Assembly (NCBI RefSeq): GCF_014960965.1
Contig: NZ_CP063169.1
Span: 2,389,581 to 2,453,580, forward strand
Length of the DNA stretch: 64,000 nucleotides
Source of the DNA: Ruania alkalisoli
GTDB taxonomy: Bacteria > Actinomycetota > Actinomycetes > Actinomycetales > Beutenbergiaceae
Direction of reading: 5' to 3'
The translations under genes were made by a program, and so were the position numbers. Shown one piece after another: positions 47,091-55,269 of the stretch (its first letter is position 1; each line of letters opens with the position of its first letter). The notes under the pieces are model-generated. The model made no database searches, was not told the origin of the DNA, and was given only the letters and a program-made list of their open reading frames with translations.

Positions 47091-47190
47091 CCCGTCCAGG
47101 GCCGTCCAGGGCGGTCCAGGGCCGTCCAGGGCGGTCCAGGGCCGTCCAGGGCGGTCCAGGGCGGTCCAGGGCCGTCCATGGCGGTCCACG
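47091..47190. repeat. Tandem repeat of a 10-base unit, ten copies
   Basis: Ten consecutive units of GC(C/G)GTCCAGG fill 47091-47190. The third base alternates C/G for most of the array, so the period can also be read as 20; the first unit begins CC and the last two are degenerate (CATG, CACG). It lies 32 bases after the pfkA stop in non-coding DNA. The 10-base period matches one helical turn. Confidence 0.9.
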
Positions 47191-47242
47191 GGCCGATCTT
47201 TCGGCCCCTGAGCACCTCAAGGGCCGAACTTTCGACCCTTGA
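47190..47242 (+). terminator. Two successive hairpins after the tandem repeat
   Basis: GGGCCGA-TCTT-TCGGCCC (47190-47207) is a perfect 7-base stem. TCAAGGG...CCCTTGA (47217-47242) is a second stem that continues inward after one mismatch through CGA/TCG. Their cores are alike (GGGCCGA-CTTTCG-CCC). They lie between the 3' ends of pfkA and tRNA-Asn and may terminate both. The remaining bases up to 47358 hold nothing I recognise. Confidence 0.55.
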
Positions 47243-47358
47243 AGGGGCGAGGCAGCGCGCAACAGCAACTCCGGGGGCCGTCGGCACCACAGGAGAGCAC
47301 ACCCGTGGGCGAGGAGACGACAAGGGCCCCGCGACCTGGTGGTCGCGGGGCCCTGCTG

Positions 47359-47431
<73 letters not shown>

Positions 47432-47457
47432 TCGCGCAGACAATACTAACCCACGGG

Positions 47458-47494
47458 GGCCGGTGCTCTGACCGTGTCACGGCCAGCACCGGCC
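47458..47494 (-). terminator. Terminator of the gene at 47557-48054
   Basis: GGCCGGTGCT (47458-47467) pairs perfectly with AGCACCGGCC (47485-47494), and the loop holds a further CCGTG/CACGG stem. On the minus strand it lies 62 bases beyond the stop codon of the upstream gene and before tRNA-Asn. Confidence 0.6.
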
Positions 47495-47556
47495 ATAACC
47501 TACGCCGCATGCTGCGGTCGGGTCGAGCAACCGCTGCGGCGGTCAGTCACTCGACC

Positions 47557-48054
47557 TCAGTCGAGCCCCACAGCGGTACGTACCCGCGCCTCGAGCGCCT
47601 CGGCGCGTTCCTGCACATCCGCCGGAGGACGGCGCACCCCGGAGATGGTCACCTGGGAGAACAGGCTGCCGTCGGCGTTGCGCCGGATCGCTCCACGCAG
47701 ATGACCTCCTCCGGGCAGTGACACTGTCTCGAGCAGGACCAGCGAGTGGTCCACGCGCTCCTTGATCGCGTAGACCAGCTCACGTGTACGTGGTCCGTCA
47801 CCGACATCCAGGTCGGTGGCAGCAGCACCGTCCACCCAGGTGACGGTGACTGTCCCTGTCTCGCTGTCCCATCCGGCCGCGTCCACGTCCGACCACAGCC
47901 GGTCCAGGTGGATCTCCTCGTTCTCCCATGTGATCAATCCCACGGTCGTCACGACCAGGAGCCCACCCCCGGTCAGATCCCCGGTCCCGAGGACACGGGT
48001 GCCCGTACCGATCCGGCGGCGAACGGGGTCCGGCAGCTGGCGACGTCGGCTCAT
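47557..48054 (-). CDS. Conserved hypothetical protein
   Basis: 165 residues, unrecognised. Basic N-terminus MSRRRQLPDPVRRRIGTGTRVL, then mainly beta-type sequence (GGLLVVTTVGLITWENEEIHLDRLWSDVDAAGWDSETGTVTVTWVDG) and a final helix. No signal peptide or membrane span. The repeated short beta strands resemble small actinobacterial PH-like proteins, but I cannot assign one. TACCGT ends 7 bases before the ATG and there is no Shine-Dalgarno, so it is probably leaderless. It is divergent from the following tRNA. Confidence 0.7.
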   Translation of the reverse strand: MSRRRQLPDPVRRRIGTGTRVLGTGDLTGGGLLVVTTVGLITWENEEIHLDRLWSDVDAAGWDSETGTVTVTWVDGAAATDLDVGDGPRTRELVYAIKERVDHSLVLLETVSLPGGGHLRGAIRRNADGSLFSQVTISGVRRPPADVQERAEALEARVRTAVGLD

Positions 48055-48099
48055 ACCTACGACGGTAACTCCTCCAGGAACCACTAGGCTTGCTGAGCC

Positions 48100-48173
48100 G
48101 CCCCAGTAGCTCAGCCGGTCAGAGCAGCGGACTCATAATCCGTCGGTCGTGGGTTCAAGCCCCACCTGGGGCA
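48100..48173 (+). tRNA. tRNA with CAU anticodon (Met or lysidine-modified Ile2)
   Basis: Acceptor GCCCCAG/CTGGGGC with discriminator A, D-arm GCTC/GAGC, anticodon stem GCGGA/TCCGT around CTCATAA (anticodon CAU) and T-arm GTGGG-TTCAAGC-CCCAC. Initiator features (three G-C pairs in the anticodon stem, mismatched first pair) are absent, so it is elongator Met or the AUA-reading Ile2; sequence alone does not settle which. TAGGCT (48085-48090) is a likely -10 box. The last 19 bases are antisense to the end of mshA. Confidence 0.9.
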
Positions 48174-49372
48174 CTCCTGTGACCAACGACGGACTCATAC
48201 ACGGCGAGCGATCCCTCGGCCATCCGGCCCCACGTGTGCTGTTCAGCATGGGCACGGCCGGCCGCACTCATCCGTTCCCTGGCGGCCGGGTCGGCGAGCA
48301 GTCCACCGACGACGTCCGCCCAGTCGCGCGGGTCGCGAGAGTCGAGGATCCGCCCGGTCACGTGGTCACGGACGGCTTCCACGAGGCCGCCGGAGGCAGC
48401 CACCACGACGGGCACCCCGCTCGCAGCCGCTTCCAGAGCTGTCAGCCCGTACGTCTCGGAGTGGGACGGGTTGAGCACGAGTGTTGCTTCCCGCATGAGC
48501 GCGGCGAGCTCGGACCGGTCCTGCGGCTCCAGGAACCGCACCCGATCCTCCAGCCCGCGTTCGGCAACAAGGGTGTGCAAGGAGGCCACGTAGTCGTCGT
48601 AGCCGGCCGTCGCGCCGCCACAGATGACCAGATCGGGACCACTGTCGCCATCGAGCAGGCCGAGGGTCTCGATCGCCAGATCGACACCCTTGAGCGGTTC
48701 GAGTCGCGCCGCGACCAGCAGATAGCCCCGGCCACCGACCCGTGATCGCCCCTCACGGCGAGGCGCTGCGGGATGGAACTGCTCGGTATCGACTCCAGGG
48801 GGCACCACGTGCACCCGGTCGGCAGCCGCGCCGAGTCGCTCGATGATCGTGCGCCGCTCCGCTGCACTGACCGCGAGCAGCGCGTCAGCCCGCTCTGCCA
48901 GGTGAGCCTCCGCGGTCAATCGCCCGGGCGACTCCGGCCGCTCCCCCTCGGTCAGGTCGGTATGCGCCGGGGCCGCGATGCTGTGGAAGGACTGCACGAG
49001 CGGCACGCCCCACCGTGCGACCGCGGGCTCGGCCGCCAGGCCCGAGTACCAGTGATGGGCATGCACCACGTCATACCGCGGGCCTGCGGCTAGAGCGGCA
49101 GCGAAAGCCGGCACGAAAGCCTCGTGCTCGCGCTTGGGCCGGACTTCACAAGGGCCAGCCGTGACCACCCGCAACTGCACACCAGGATCGAGTTCGCGCG
49201 CCTCCGGCTCGTGCGGATCGGTCCGGCGAGTGATGACGTCGACGGTGCAGCCGTGCCGGGCCAACTCCTTGGCTAGCTCACGGATCACCACGTTCATCCC
49301 CCCGACGTCGCCAGCACCCGGCCGTGCACCCGGGGAGGTGTGCAGGCTGAGCAACGCGATCCGAGGCAACAC
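48155..49372 (-). CDS. mshA: D-inositol-3-phosphate glycosyltransferase (mycothiol synthesis)
   Basis: 405 residues, GT-B fold, family 4. First step of mycothiol synthesis: GlcNAc transfer from UDP-GlcNAc to inositol-3-phosphate. The MshA signature LLSLHTSPGARPGAGDVGGMNVVIREL is at the start, HAHHWYSG and VQSFHS are in the N-domain, and LEPLKGVDLAIE plus the donor-binding NPSHSETYGLTALEAAASG are in the C-domain. The GTG at 49372 (MLPRIALLSLHTSP) is chosen because TACGCT ends 6 bases before it and homologues begin here; an alternative GTG at 49393 adds 7 residues. The last codons (SAPGGA, stop) are read from the antisense strand of the tRNA at 48100-48173. Confidence 0.9.
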   Translation of the reverse strand: MLPRIALLSLHTSPGARPGAGDVGGMNVVIRELAKELARHGCTVDVITRRTDPHEPEARELDPGVQLRVVTAGPCEVRPKREHEAFVPAFAAALAAGPRYDVVHAHHWYSGLAAEPAVARWGVPLVQSFHSIAAPAHTDLTEGERPESPGRLTAEAHLAERADALLAVSAAERRTIIERLGAAADRVHVVPPGVDTEQFHPAAPRREGRSRVGGRGYLLVAARLEPLKGVDLAIETLGLLDGDSGPDLVICGGATAGYDDYVASLHTLVAERGLEDRVRFLEPQDRSELAALMREATLVLNPSHSETYGLTALEAAASGVPVVVAASGGLVEAVRDHVTGRILDSRDPRDWADVVGGLLADPAARERMSAAGRAHAEQHTWGRMAEGSLAVYESVVGHRSAPGGA

Positions 49373-49457
49373 TGGGGCAGCGTACTGAATCACGCGTGGT
49401 CTACCCCGCGCCGCCCGCCGAATGGGACCACGCCGGGCGGCGCAGGTACTGGATCGG

Positions 49458-50438
49458 TCAGTTCAGGGCGTAGTAGGCGACTTCGTTCGCGTCATTCGGG
49501 ACGCCGATGGCGAAGACACCGTCCTGCCCGTCCGAGGTAGGCACCTCGAAGATGTACGTCCCTGAGACCTGCTCACCTGGATCAACGGGATCGAGGAAGA
49601 AGGCATCGTCGGGTGCGACCGCCTGGGAACCGTCGTACTGCTGCTGGTCGATGTCGAAGTACGCCATCTGCAACTCGTCGAACACCTCGAGGGTCTCGTC
49701 GCTGTTGTTCGTCACCGTGGCGTACACGTAGACGTACTGCATGCCGGCCGGCGGTTCGTCGTTGTTGTCGGCCACGATCTCGTCAGTCTCGTCCCACACC
49801 GGGTCGTGCACCGTCACGGTCCAGACACCCACCGTTGCCTCGTCACCGAGCGCGAGCAGGTCGCCCGAGGACGTGGGCTCCGGATCTGTCGTGGGTTCCT
49901 GCGTCGGCTCCTGCGTCGGCTCGGCGGTCGTGGGTGCCGCGGTCGTCGGCTCGGCTGTAGGAGTCGGGTCCGGGTCGTCCCCGCCCATGATCTGGCTGAT
50001 ACCGAAGATCAGACCACCGATCACCACGATGCCGATCACCACCGCCACGATCGCGATCACAGTCTTGTTCGAGGATCCCGAGGGCGGCGGCCCTCCGGGC
50101 CCGCCGTAGCCGGCCTGACCATAGGGACCCTGACCCGGAGGTGCCCCGAATCCAGGCTGCTGCGGGGGCTGGCCGTAGGCAGGCTGCGCAGGCTGGCCGT
50201 ACGCAGGCTGCGGTGGCTGGCCATGCTGCGGCGGCTGGCCAGGCTGCGGGGGCTGCTGACCGTATCCGCCTCCGGTCTGGCCTGGGCCCGGTTGCCACGG
50301 ACCTGGACCACCCGCAGGCGGATTCGCCCCGCCCTGACCATAGGGCTGAGCGGGAGGCTGGGTCGGAGCACCGTCGGGACCTGGCTGCGAGCCGCCGGAG
50401 TACTGGCCGTAGGGACCGGGAGGGTTCTGGTCACTCAT
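49458..50438 (-). CDS. Proline/glutamine-rich membrane-anchored protein with DUF4352-like domain
   Basis: 326 residues. A Pro/Gly/Gln-rich N-terminus with PQPGQPPQHGQPPQPAYGQ-type repeats (1-125) is followed by one membrane helix (TVIAIVAVVIGIVVIGGLIFGISQI), an acidic linker DPDPTPTAEPTTAAPTTAEP, and a beta-rich C-terminal domain of about 130 residues of the DUF4352-like type (WTVTVHDPVWDE, YVYVYATVTNNSDETLEVFDE). It shares its whole layout with the gene at 39022, so the two are probably paralogues. Location is likely the membrane with the domain outside. The function is unknown. Confidence 0.75.
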   Translation of the reverse strand: MSDQNPPGPYGQYSGGSQPGPDGAPTQPPAQPYGQGGANPPAGGPGPWQPGPGQTGGGYGQQPPQPGQPPQHGQPPQPAYGQPAQPAYGQPPQQPGFGAPPGQGPYGQAGYGGPGGPPPSGSSNKTVIAIVAVVIGIVVIGGLIFGISQIMGGDDPDPTPTAEPTTAAPTTAEPTQEPTQEPTTDPEPTSSGDLLALGDEATVGVWTVTVHDPVWDETDEIVADNNDEPPAGMQYVYVYATVTNNSDETLEVFDELQMAYFDIDQQQYDGSQAVAPDDAFFLDPVDPGEQVSGTYIFEVPTSDGQDGVFAIGVPNDANEVAYYALN

Positions 50439-50546
50439 ACGGCCAGGCTATCGCCCGCGCAGCAAACGACGCACGCTCGCCCTCCGGGCAGTCCTGCCCA
50501 TGCTCGGGCAACGTTCTGAGCCCACGGCGATCAAAGCCAGTCAGTT

Positions 50547-52520
50547 TCAGCTGACGTCCTGCAACCGACGCCGGCGCTCCTCGACCGCGAGCAACTCGCT
50601 GAAGGCCTCGGCATAGGCCGCATCCGCCGGATCCATGCGCTGCAGCCGCCCTTTAGCATCTGCGATCTGCCGGGTGAGCCCCATCCGCAACAGCGCCACG
50701 AGCACGCCGCGCGCGTACTGTCCCAACGCCTCGGGGCGGTCCTCCGGCAGCGCGGCCACGGCGAGTTCGGTCACCAGCATGCTCACCGGACCGCCGGCCG
50801 CCTCCCGCACCTCCTCGGCCCAGCGTGCCGCCGCATGCTCACTGCCCTGAGCACCGGCACCGTCGGCGGCCAATCCGCCTGCGAGTTCACCGAACCGCCG
50901 AACCCCGCCGACCGACCGGATGGCGTCGTGCACCGCCCGATGTGCCGGGGCAACGAAGGTGTCGGCTCCGAGATCGTCGAAGCCCGCCTCCAGGGCGTGC
51001 TGCGGCAGCTGGATCACCACCTCCAGCACCTGCCGCTCAAGCCTGGCCACCGGATCGGAACGGTCCACAGGAGGGTGGCCCGCGCCCTCGGATGTGGACC
51101 TGCCGCCATCGTGAGCGGGCGGATGCTGCTGACCCCCACCGCCCTGGGCGGGGGCTCGTGATGCCTGCTGGACGGCGTACCGGACGGTCGGTTCGTCCAG
51201 GCCCAGCCACCCAGCGAGTTCACGCACATAGCCCGCACGGAGCACACGGTCACGGATCCGTGCCACGACGGGAGCCCCGACCCGCAGACCCGTCGATCGC
51301 CCTTCCACCGTGTCCAGATCCACCTGGCGCAGCACCGAGCGGATCGCGAACTCGAACAGCGGCTCACGAGCGCTCACGAGCCCCCGCACCGCCTCATCGC
51401 CGCGCTGTTGGCGCAGCTCGCACGGGTCCACACCGCTGGGTTCGACGGCCACGAACGTCTGTGTGGCGAACTGCTGGTCCTGGTCGAACGCCCGCAGTGC
51501 TGCCTTCTGGCCAGCCTCGTCACCGTCGAAGGTGAAGATGACCTCACCTCCCAGGGCCGCCCCGGAGGCGAGCATCAGGCCGGCCGTGGAGCCCGCAGTA
51601 TCGCCAAGCATGCGCCGCACGACCTTGATGTGCTCGGTGCCGAAGGCCGTACCGCAGGTCGCGACGGCGGTCGGCACCCCGGCCAGGTGCATCGCCATCA
51701 CGTCGGTGTACCCCTCGACGACGACCACCTGCTTACGTTTCCCGATTTCCCGCTTCGCCAGGTCGATCCCGTAGAGCACCTGAGACTTCTTGTAGATCGT
51801 GGTTTCAGGGGTGTTGAGATACTTCGGCCCCTGGTCGTCCTCGTAGAGCTTGCGCGCACCGAACCCGACGACGTCGCCCGCCAGGTCCCGGATCGGCCAC
51901 ACCAGCCGGCCACGGAAGCGGTCATAGCTGCCGCGGTTGCCCTGAGAGAGCAGCCCTGACGCCGTCAGCTCGGCCTCGGTGAAGTGCTTGCCCCGCAGGT
52001 GGCGGGCCAGGTTGTCCCACCCGCGCGGGGCGTAGCCCACACCGAAGTGCTCAGCCGCGGCCCGATCGAAACCCCGCTCGGCGAGGAACTCTCGTCCCGT
52101 CTTCGCCTCCTCCGACAGCAGCTGGGTCGCGTAGAACTCGGCCGCCACCCGGTGCGCTTCGATCAACCGTTGACGGCGACCCGGTTCTTCCCGAGGACGT
52201 CTTGGTCCGCCATCGTCCTCGTAGCGCAGTTGCACGCCCACCCGCGCAGCCAGGTGCTCGACAGCGTCGGTGAAGGGCAGGTGATCGATCTTCTGCACGA
52301 ACGAGATGACGTCGCCACCCTCGTCACATCCGAAGCAGTGCCACAGACCGAGCTGGGGCCGCACATGGAAGGAGGGTGTGCGCTCGTCGTGGAACGGGCA
52401 CAGCCCTTTCATCGAACCCACGCCGGCGCTGCGGAGCGTGACGTGCTGGCCGACGATCTCCTCGATCTTTGCGCGCTCACGCACGGCCGCGATGTCCTCG
52501 CGGCGGATCAGACCAGCCAT
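50547..52520 (-). CDS. dnaG: DNA primase
   Basis: 657 residues. Makes RNA primers at the replication fork. The zinc-binding domain has Cys41, His44, Cys62 and Cys65 (CPFHDERTPSF...WHCFGCDEGGD), the RNA polymerase domain has the Toprim motifs VVVVEGYTDVMAMH and FTFDGDEAGQKAA, and a helicase-binding C-terminal region follows a Gly/Gln/His-rich linker near 465-490. TACACT ends 6 bases before the ATG with no Shine-Dalgarno, so it is probably leaderless. dgt lies upstream on the same strand, a common actinobacterial pairing. Confidence 0.96.
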   Translation of the reverse strand: MAGLIRREDIAAVRERAKIEEIVGQHVTLRSAGVGSMKGLCPFHDERTPSFHVRPQLGLWHCFGCDEGGDVISFVQKIDHLPFTDAVEHLAARVGVQLRYEDDGGPRRPREEPGRRQRLIEAHRVAAEFYATQLLSEEAKTGREFLAERGFDRAAAEHFGVGYAPRGWDNLARHLRGKHFTEAELTASGLLSQGNRGSYDRFRGRLVWPIRDLAGDVVGFGARKLYEDDQGPKYLNTPETTIYKKSQVLYGIDLAKREIGKRKQVVVVEGYTDVMAMHLAGVPTAVATCGTAFGTEHIKVVRRMLGDTAGSTAGLMLASGAALGGEVIFTFDGDEAGQKAALRAFDQDQQFATQTFVAVEPSGVDPCELRQQRGDEAVRGLVSAREPLFEFAIRSVLRQVDLDTVEGRSTGLRVGAPVVARIRDRVLRAGYVRELAGWLGLDEPTVRYAVQQASRAPAQGGGGQQHPPAHDGGRSTSEGAGHPPVDRSDPVARLERQVLEVVIQLPQHALEAGFDDLGADTFVAPAHRAVHDAIRSVGGVRRFGELAGGLAADGAGAQGSEHAAARWAEEVREAAGGPVSMLVTELAVAALPEDRPEALGQYARGVLVALLRMGLTRQIADAKGRLQRMDPADAAYAEAFSELLAVEERRRRLQDVS

Positions 52521-52659
52521 GAGGTGAGTGTAAGTCGTCCCCGGAAGCCGGCGCGCACGGGCGCAACCTGGCTGGGGACACAGGTACCGTTCGCACCCGT
52601 CACCGGGCCGGTTGATGGGCCGGTTGATGGGCCGATCGCAGCGTCAACCACAGGACACG

Positions 52660-53949
52660 TCACAAGGCAGTGCCCACGTCCGGTCCGCACATGCGCGCGT
52701 GCCACTCGATCGCCGAGAGATCGGTGAGCGAGGCCACCTGGTCAACGACGACGCGCAACCGGATGTCATCATCATCGGCATCGGCGAAGTCCTCGGCGAA
52801 CATCTCCGCCAGTGCGATCTCGGCCCGGTCGTAAAGCACGGCGACCAGGTCGGTGAGGATCAGCCGCTGCCGCTGATACAGCATGTCCTCCTCGCGCGGG
52901 GCCATGACATAGGTCGCCGCGATGCCCTTGAGGATACTGATCTCGGCGAGCACCGCGTCGGGGATCACCACATCGGCGTCATAGCGCACCAGCGGCCCAT
53001 GGCCGAACTGAGCCCGGGTGGCACGCCCGGCGCCGTCACAGAAGCGGCCGATGAGCTGACTCGTCATGTCCTTCAACCGGGCCTGCCCGCGGCGGGTGCC
53101 GTCATAGCGGGTCACCCAGTAGTCCAGCGCAGAGAGCGTATCGATAGCGGCGTCGAGATCGGCATCGCTCACGGGCGGGTCGTACCAGTCGCGCACCTGG
53201 GTGAGCACCCGGTCACGTTCGACCTCATGCGTGAGGGTGCTCAGGTCCACCCGGCCGGAGAACACGGCGTCCTCGACGTCATGGACGGAATAGGAGACAT
53301 CGTCGGCGAGGTCCATCACCTGGGCCTCGATGCAACGCCGCAGCGGCGGCGCTCCCTGACGTAGCCAGTCGAAGACCGGCTGGTCGTCCTCGTAGACCCC
53401 GAACTTGCGAGTGGTGCTGCCGTCGGCGCGTACTGGCCCCCTGCCTGCCCGCCACGGATACTTGGTGGCGGCGTCGAGGCTGGCGCGGGTCAGGTTCAGG
53501 CCCACACCGACGCCGTCGGGGGTGAACGTCTTGGGTTCGAGTCGCGTGAGCAGGCGGAGGGTCTGGGCGTTGCCCTCGAATCCGCCGATGGCCGAGGCCA
53601 CCTGGTCAAGCGCGGTCTCGCCGTTGTGCCCGAACGGGGGGTGGCCGAGATCGTGCGCCAGGCACGCGGTGTCGACGACATCCGGGTCGCACCCCAGGGA
53701 CTTGCCCAACTCCCGGCCGACCTGTGCGACTTCGAGAGAGTGAGTCAGGCGCGTCCGCGCGAAGTCGTCGGTCCCGGGTCCCAGCACCTGCGTCTTCGCC
53801 CCCAGACGGCGCAATGCGGACGAGTGCACGATCCGTGCCCGGTCCCGCTCGAAGGGGGTGCGGTGCGCGGACTTCGGCGGTTCGGCATACCACCGTTCGA
53901 CGTCGTCCGGCCCGTATTCTCCGGGCGCGGCAATGTTCTCGTGGCGCAC
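52660..53949 (-). CDS. dgt: Deoxyguanosinetriphosphate triphosphohydrolase-like protein
   Basis: 429 residues. HD-domain enzyme that hydrolyses dNTPs to nucleoside and triphosphate. Metal ligands: R..H in RTRLTHSLEVAQ, the HD pair in CLAHDLGHPPFGHNGE, and the late Asp in VMDLADDVSYSVHDVEDA. The GTG at 53949 (MRHENIAAPGE) is preferred because TAGGGT ends 7 bases upstream; a GTG 9 bases earlier overlaps that box. It lies 36 bases after dusB on the same strand and before dnaG. Confidence 0.92.
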   Translation of the reverse strand: MRHENIAAPGEYGPDDVERWYAEPPKSAHRTPFERDRARIVHSSALRRLGAKTQVLGPGTDDFARTRLTHSLEVAQVGRELGKSLGCDPDVVDTACLAHDLGHPPFGHNGETALDQVASAIGGFEGNAQTLRLLTRLEPKTFTPDGVGVGLNLTRASLDAATKYPWRAGRGPVRADGSTTRKFGVYEDDQPVFDWLRQGAPPLRRCIEAQVMDLADDVSYSVHDVEDAVFSGRVDLSTLTHEVERDRVLTQVRDWYDPPVSDADLDAAIDTLSALDYWVTRYDGTRRGQARLKDMTSQLIGRFCDGAGRATRAQFGHGPLVRYDADVVIPDAVLAEISILKGIAATYVMAPREEDMLYQRQRLILTDLVAVLYDRAEIALAEMFAEDFADADDDDIRLRVVVDQVASLTDLSAIEWHARMCGPDVGTAL

Positions 53950-53986
53950 AGGCTCCACCCTAGTCAGTTCACCATCAACGGTTCGC

Positions 53987-55180
53987 TCAGCCGCCCGAGA
54001 CCGAGGACTCGGCCTGCGCGATCATCTCCCGCAACGCCGCGTCCATCTCGCGGCTGGTCAGCCATCCCTCCGGTACGTGCGGCGTCTTCGGGGTGCCGGC
54101 TCGGCCGCGTGGCCCTTCGGCGCCTTCTCCTGGGTAGGGCTGATCGAGATCGAGTTCCGCAAGCCGCTCATCCAGCTCGCCCAACGTGCTCACCAGACCA
54201 AGTGCGGCCCTCGCCTGGCCCCCGACGACGTAGCCCTTCAGGTACCAGGACATGTGCTTGCGCAGCTCGCGCAGGGCCTTGAGCTCGTCCCCGAAGTGCT
54301 CAACCATCAGTTCCGCATGGCGGCGGATCACCCCGGCCACGTCGGCCAGACCCGGCCGGACCCGCAGATCGGAACCGCTGAAGGCGGCCACCAGGTCAGT
54401 GAAAAGCCAGGGACGTCCCTGGCACCCACGCCCGACGACCACCCCGTCGCAGCCGGTCTGCTCCACCATCGTCAGTGCGTCCTCGGCTGACCAGATGTCA
54501 CCGTTGCCGAGGACGGGGATGTCGGTGACCGTCTCCTTCAGACGGGCGATCGCCTCCCAATGCGCGGTCCCGGAATAGTAGTCCGCAGCGGTTCGCGCAT
54601 GCAGGGCCACGGAGGCGGCGCCAGCGTCCTGCGCGCGCAGTCCGGCGTCGAGGTAGGTCAGATGGTCAGCGTCGATACCCATCCGCATCTTCACCGTGAC
54701 CGGGATTGCTGTGCCGGCCGCTTCGTCGCAGGCGGCAGTGACGATCGCGGAGAACAGTTCGCTCTTCCACGGCAGCACCGCTCCCCCGCCTTTACGGGTG
54801 ACCTTCGGCACCGGGCACCCGAAGTTGAGGTCGATGTGGTCGGCACGTTCCTCGGTGACGAGCATCCGGACGGCGAGGCGCACCGTGGCCGGATCCACGC
54901 CGTACAGCTGGACGCTGTGCACTCGCTCGCCGGCATCACGGGAGATGATCCGCATCGACTCCGGCGTACGTTCCACCAGAGCCCGGGAGGTGACCATCTC
55001 CGCGACGTACAGTCCCGCAGGCGCCGGGCTGGCCGCCGTCTCGGGTGCGAGCACCTCCGGCAGGCCGGCGGCGCCCGCCTCGCGGCACAGCTGGCGGAAG
55101 GGCGCGTTCGTCACCCCCGCCATGGGGGCCAGCACCACGGGGGTCCCGACGGCGATCGGTCCGATCTGCAGAGCACTCAC
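53987..55180 (-). CDS. dusB: tRNA-dihydrouridine synthase DusB
   Basis: 397 residues. Flavin enzyme that reduces uridine in the tRNA D-loop. Motifs: LAPMAGVTNAPFRQLCREAG, the catalytic Cys in DLNFGCPVPKVTRKGGGAVL, VTVKMRMGID, ALHARTAADYYSGTAHW, VLGNGDIWSAEDAL and GVVVGRGCQGRPWLF (phosphate-binding). The GTG at 55180 lies 6 bases after GAGAAT and inside a perfect inverted repeat (55178-55199). dgt follows. Confidence 0.94.
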   Translation of the reverse strand: MSALQIGPIAVGTPVVLAPMAGVTNAPFRQLCREAGAAGLPEVLAPETAASPAPAGLYVAEMVTSRALVERTPESMRIISRDAGERVHSVQLYGVDPATVRLAVRMLVTEERADHIDLNFGCPVPKVTRKGGGAVLPWKSELFSAIVTAACDEAAGTAIPVTVKMRMGIDADHLTYLDAGLRAQDAGAASVALHARTAADYYSGTAHWEAIARLKETVTDIPVLGNGDIWSAEDALTMVEQTGCDGVVVGRGCQGRPWLFTDLVAAFSGSDLRVRPGLADVAGVIRRHAELMVEHFGDELKALRELRKHMSWYLKGYVVGGQARAALGLVSTLGELDERLAELDLDQPYPGEGAEGPRGRAGTPKTPHVPEGWLTSREMDAALREMIAQAESSVSGG

Positions 55181-55199
55181 CTGAGCATTCTCTCAGGTG
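55178..55199. promoter_or_regulatory. Inverted repeat over the dusB start codon
   Basis: CACCTGAG (55178-55185) and CTCAGGTG (55192-55199) are perfect 8-base arms around CATTCT. The repeat covers the GTG start (55178-55180) and the GAGAAT box, so it could be an operator or, in RNA, hide the start. Confidence 0.5.
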
Positions 55200-55210
55200 A
55201 CCTGCCCGTG

Positions 55211-55264
55211 GACGCTGAGTGGTGCGGCGGCGTTCTCTGCAGACACCGCATTACTCAGCGTTCG
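55211..55264. repeat. Intergenic palindrome, copy 2
   Basis: The outer ends ACGCTGAGT (55212-55220) and ACTCAGCGT (55253-55261) are identical to those of the element at 20230-20286, and the spacing is 50 instead of 51 bases. The arms of 16 bases pair with two mismatches (ACGCTGAGTGGTGCGG against CCGCATTACTCAGCGT). It lies 6 bases beyond the end of yibE, again just 3' of a gene. Confidence 0.7.
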
Positions 55265-55269
55265 TCGGA

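Noticed and set aside
47091-47190. CRISPR array
   Set aside because: The units are 10 bases long and directly adjacent without spacers, and no cas gene is in the window.
52606-52635. Short direct repeat GGCCGGTTGATG before dgt's 3' end as a regulatory site
   Set aside because: Only two copies plus a partial one in a gap downstream of dgt; nothing links it to a promoter.
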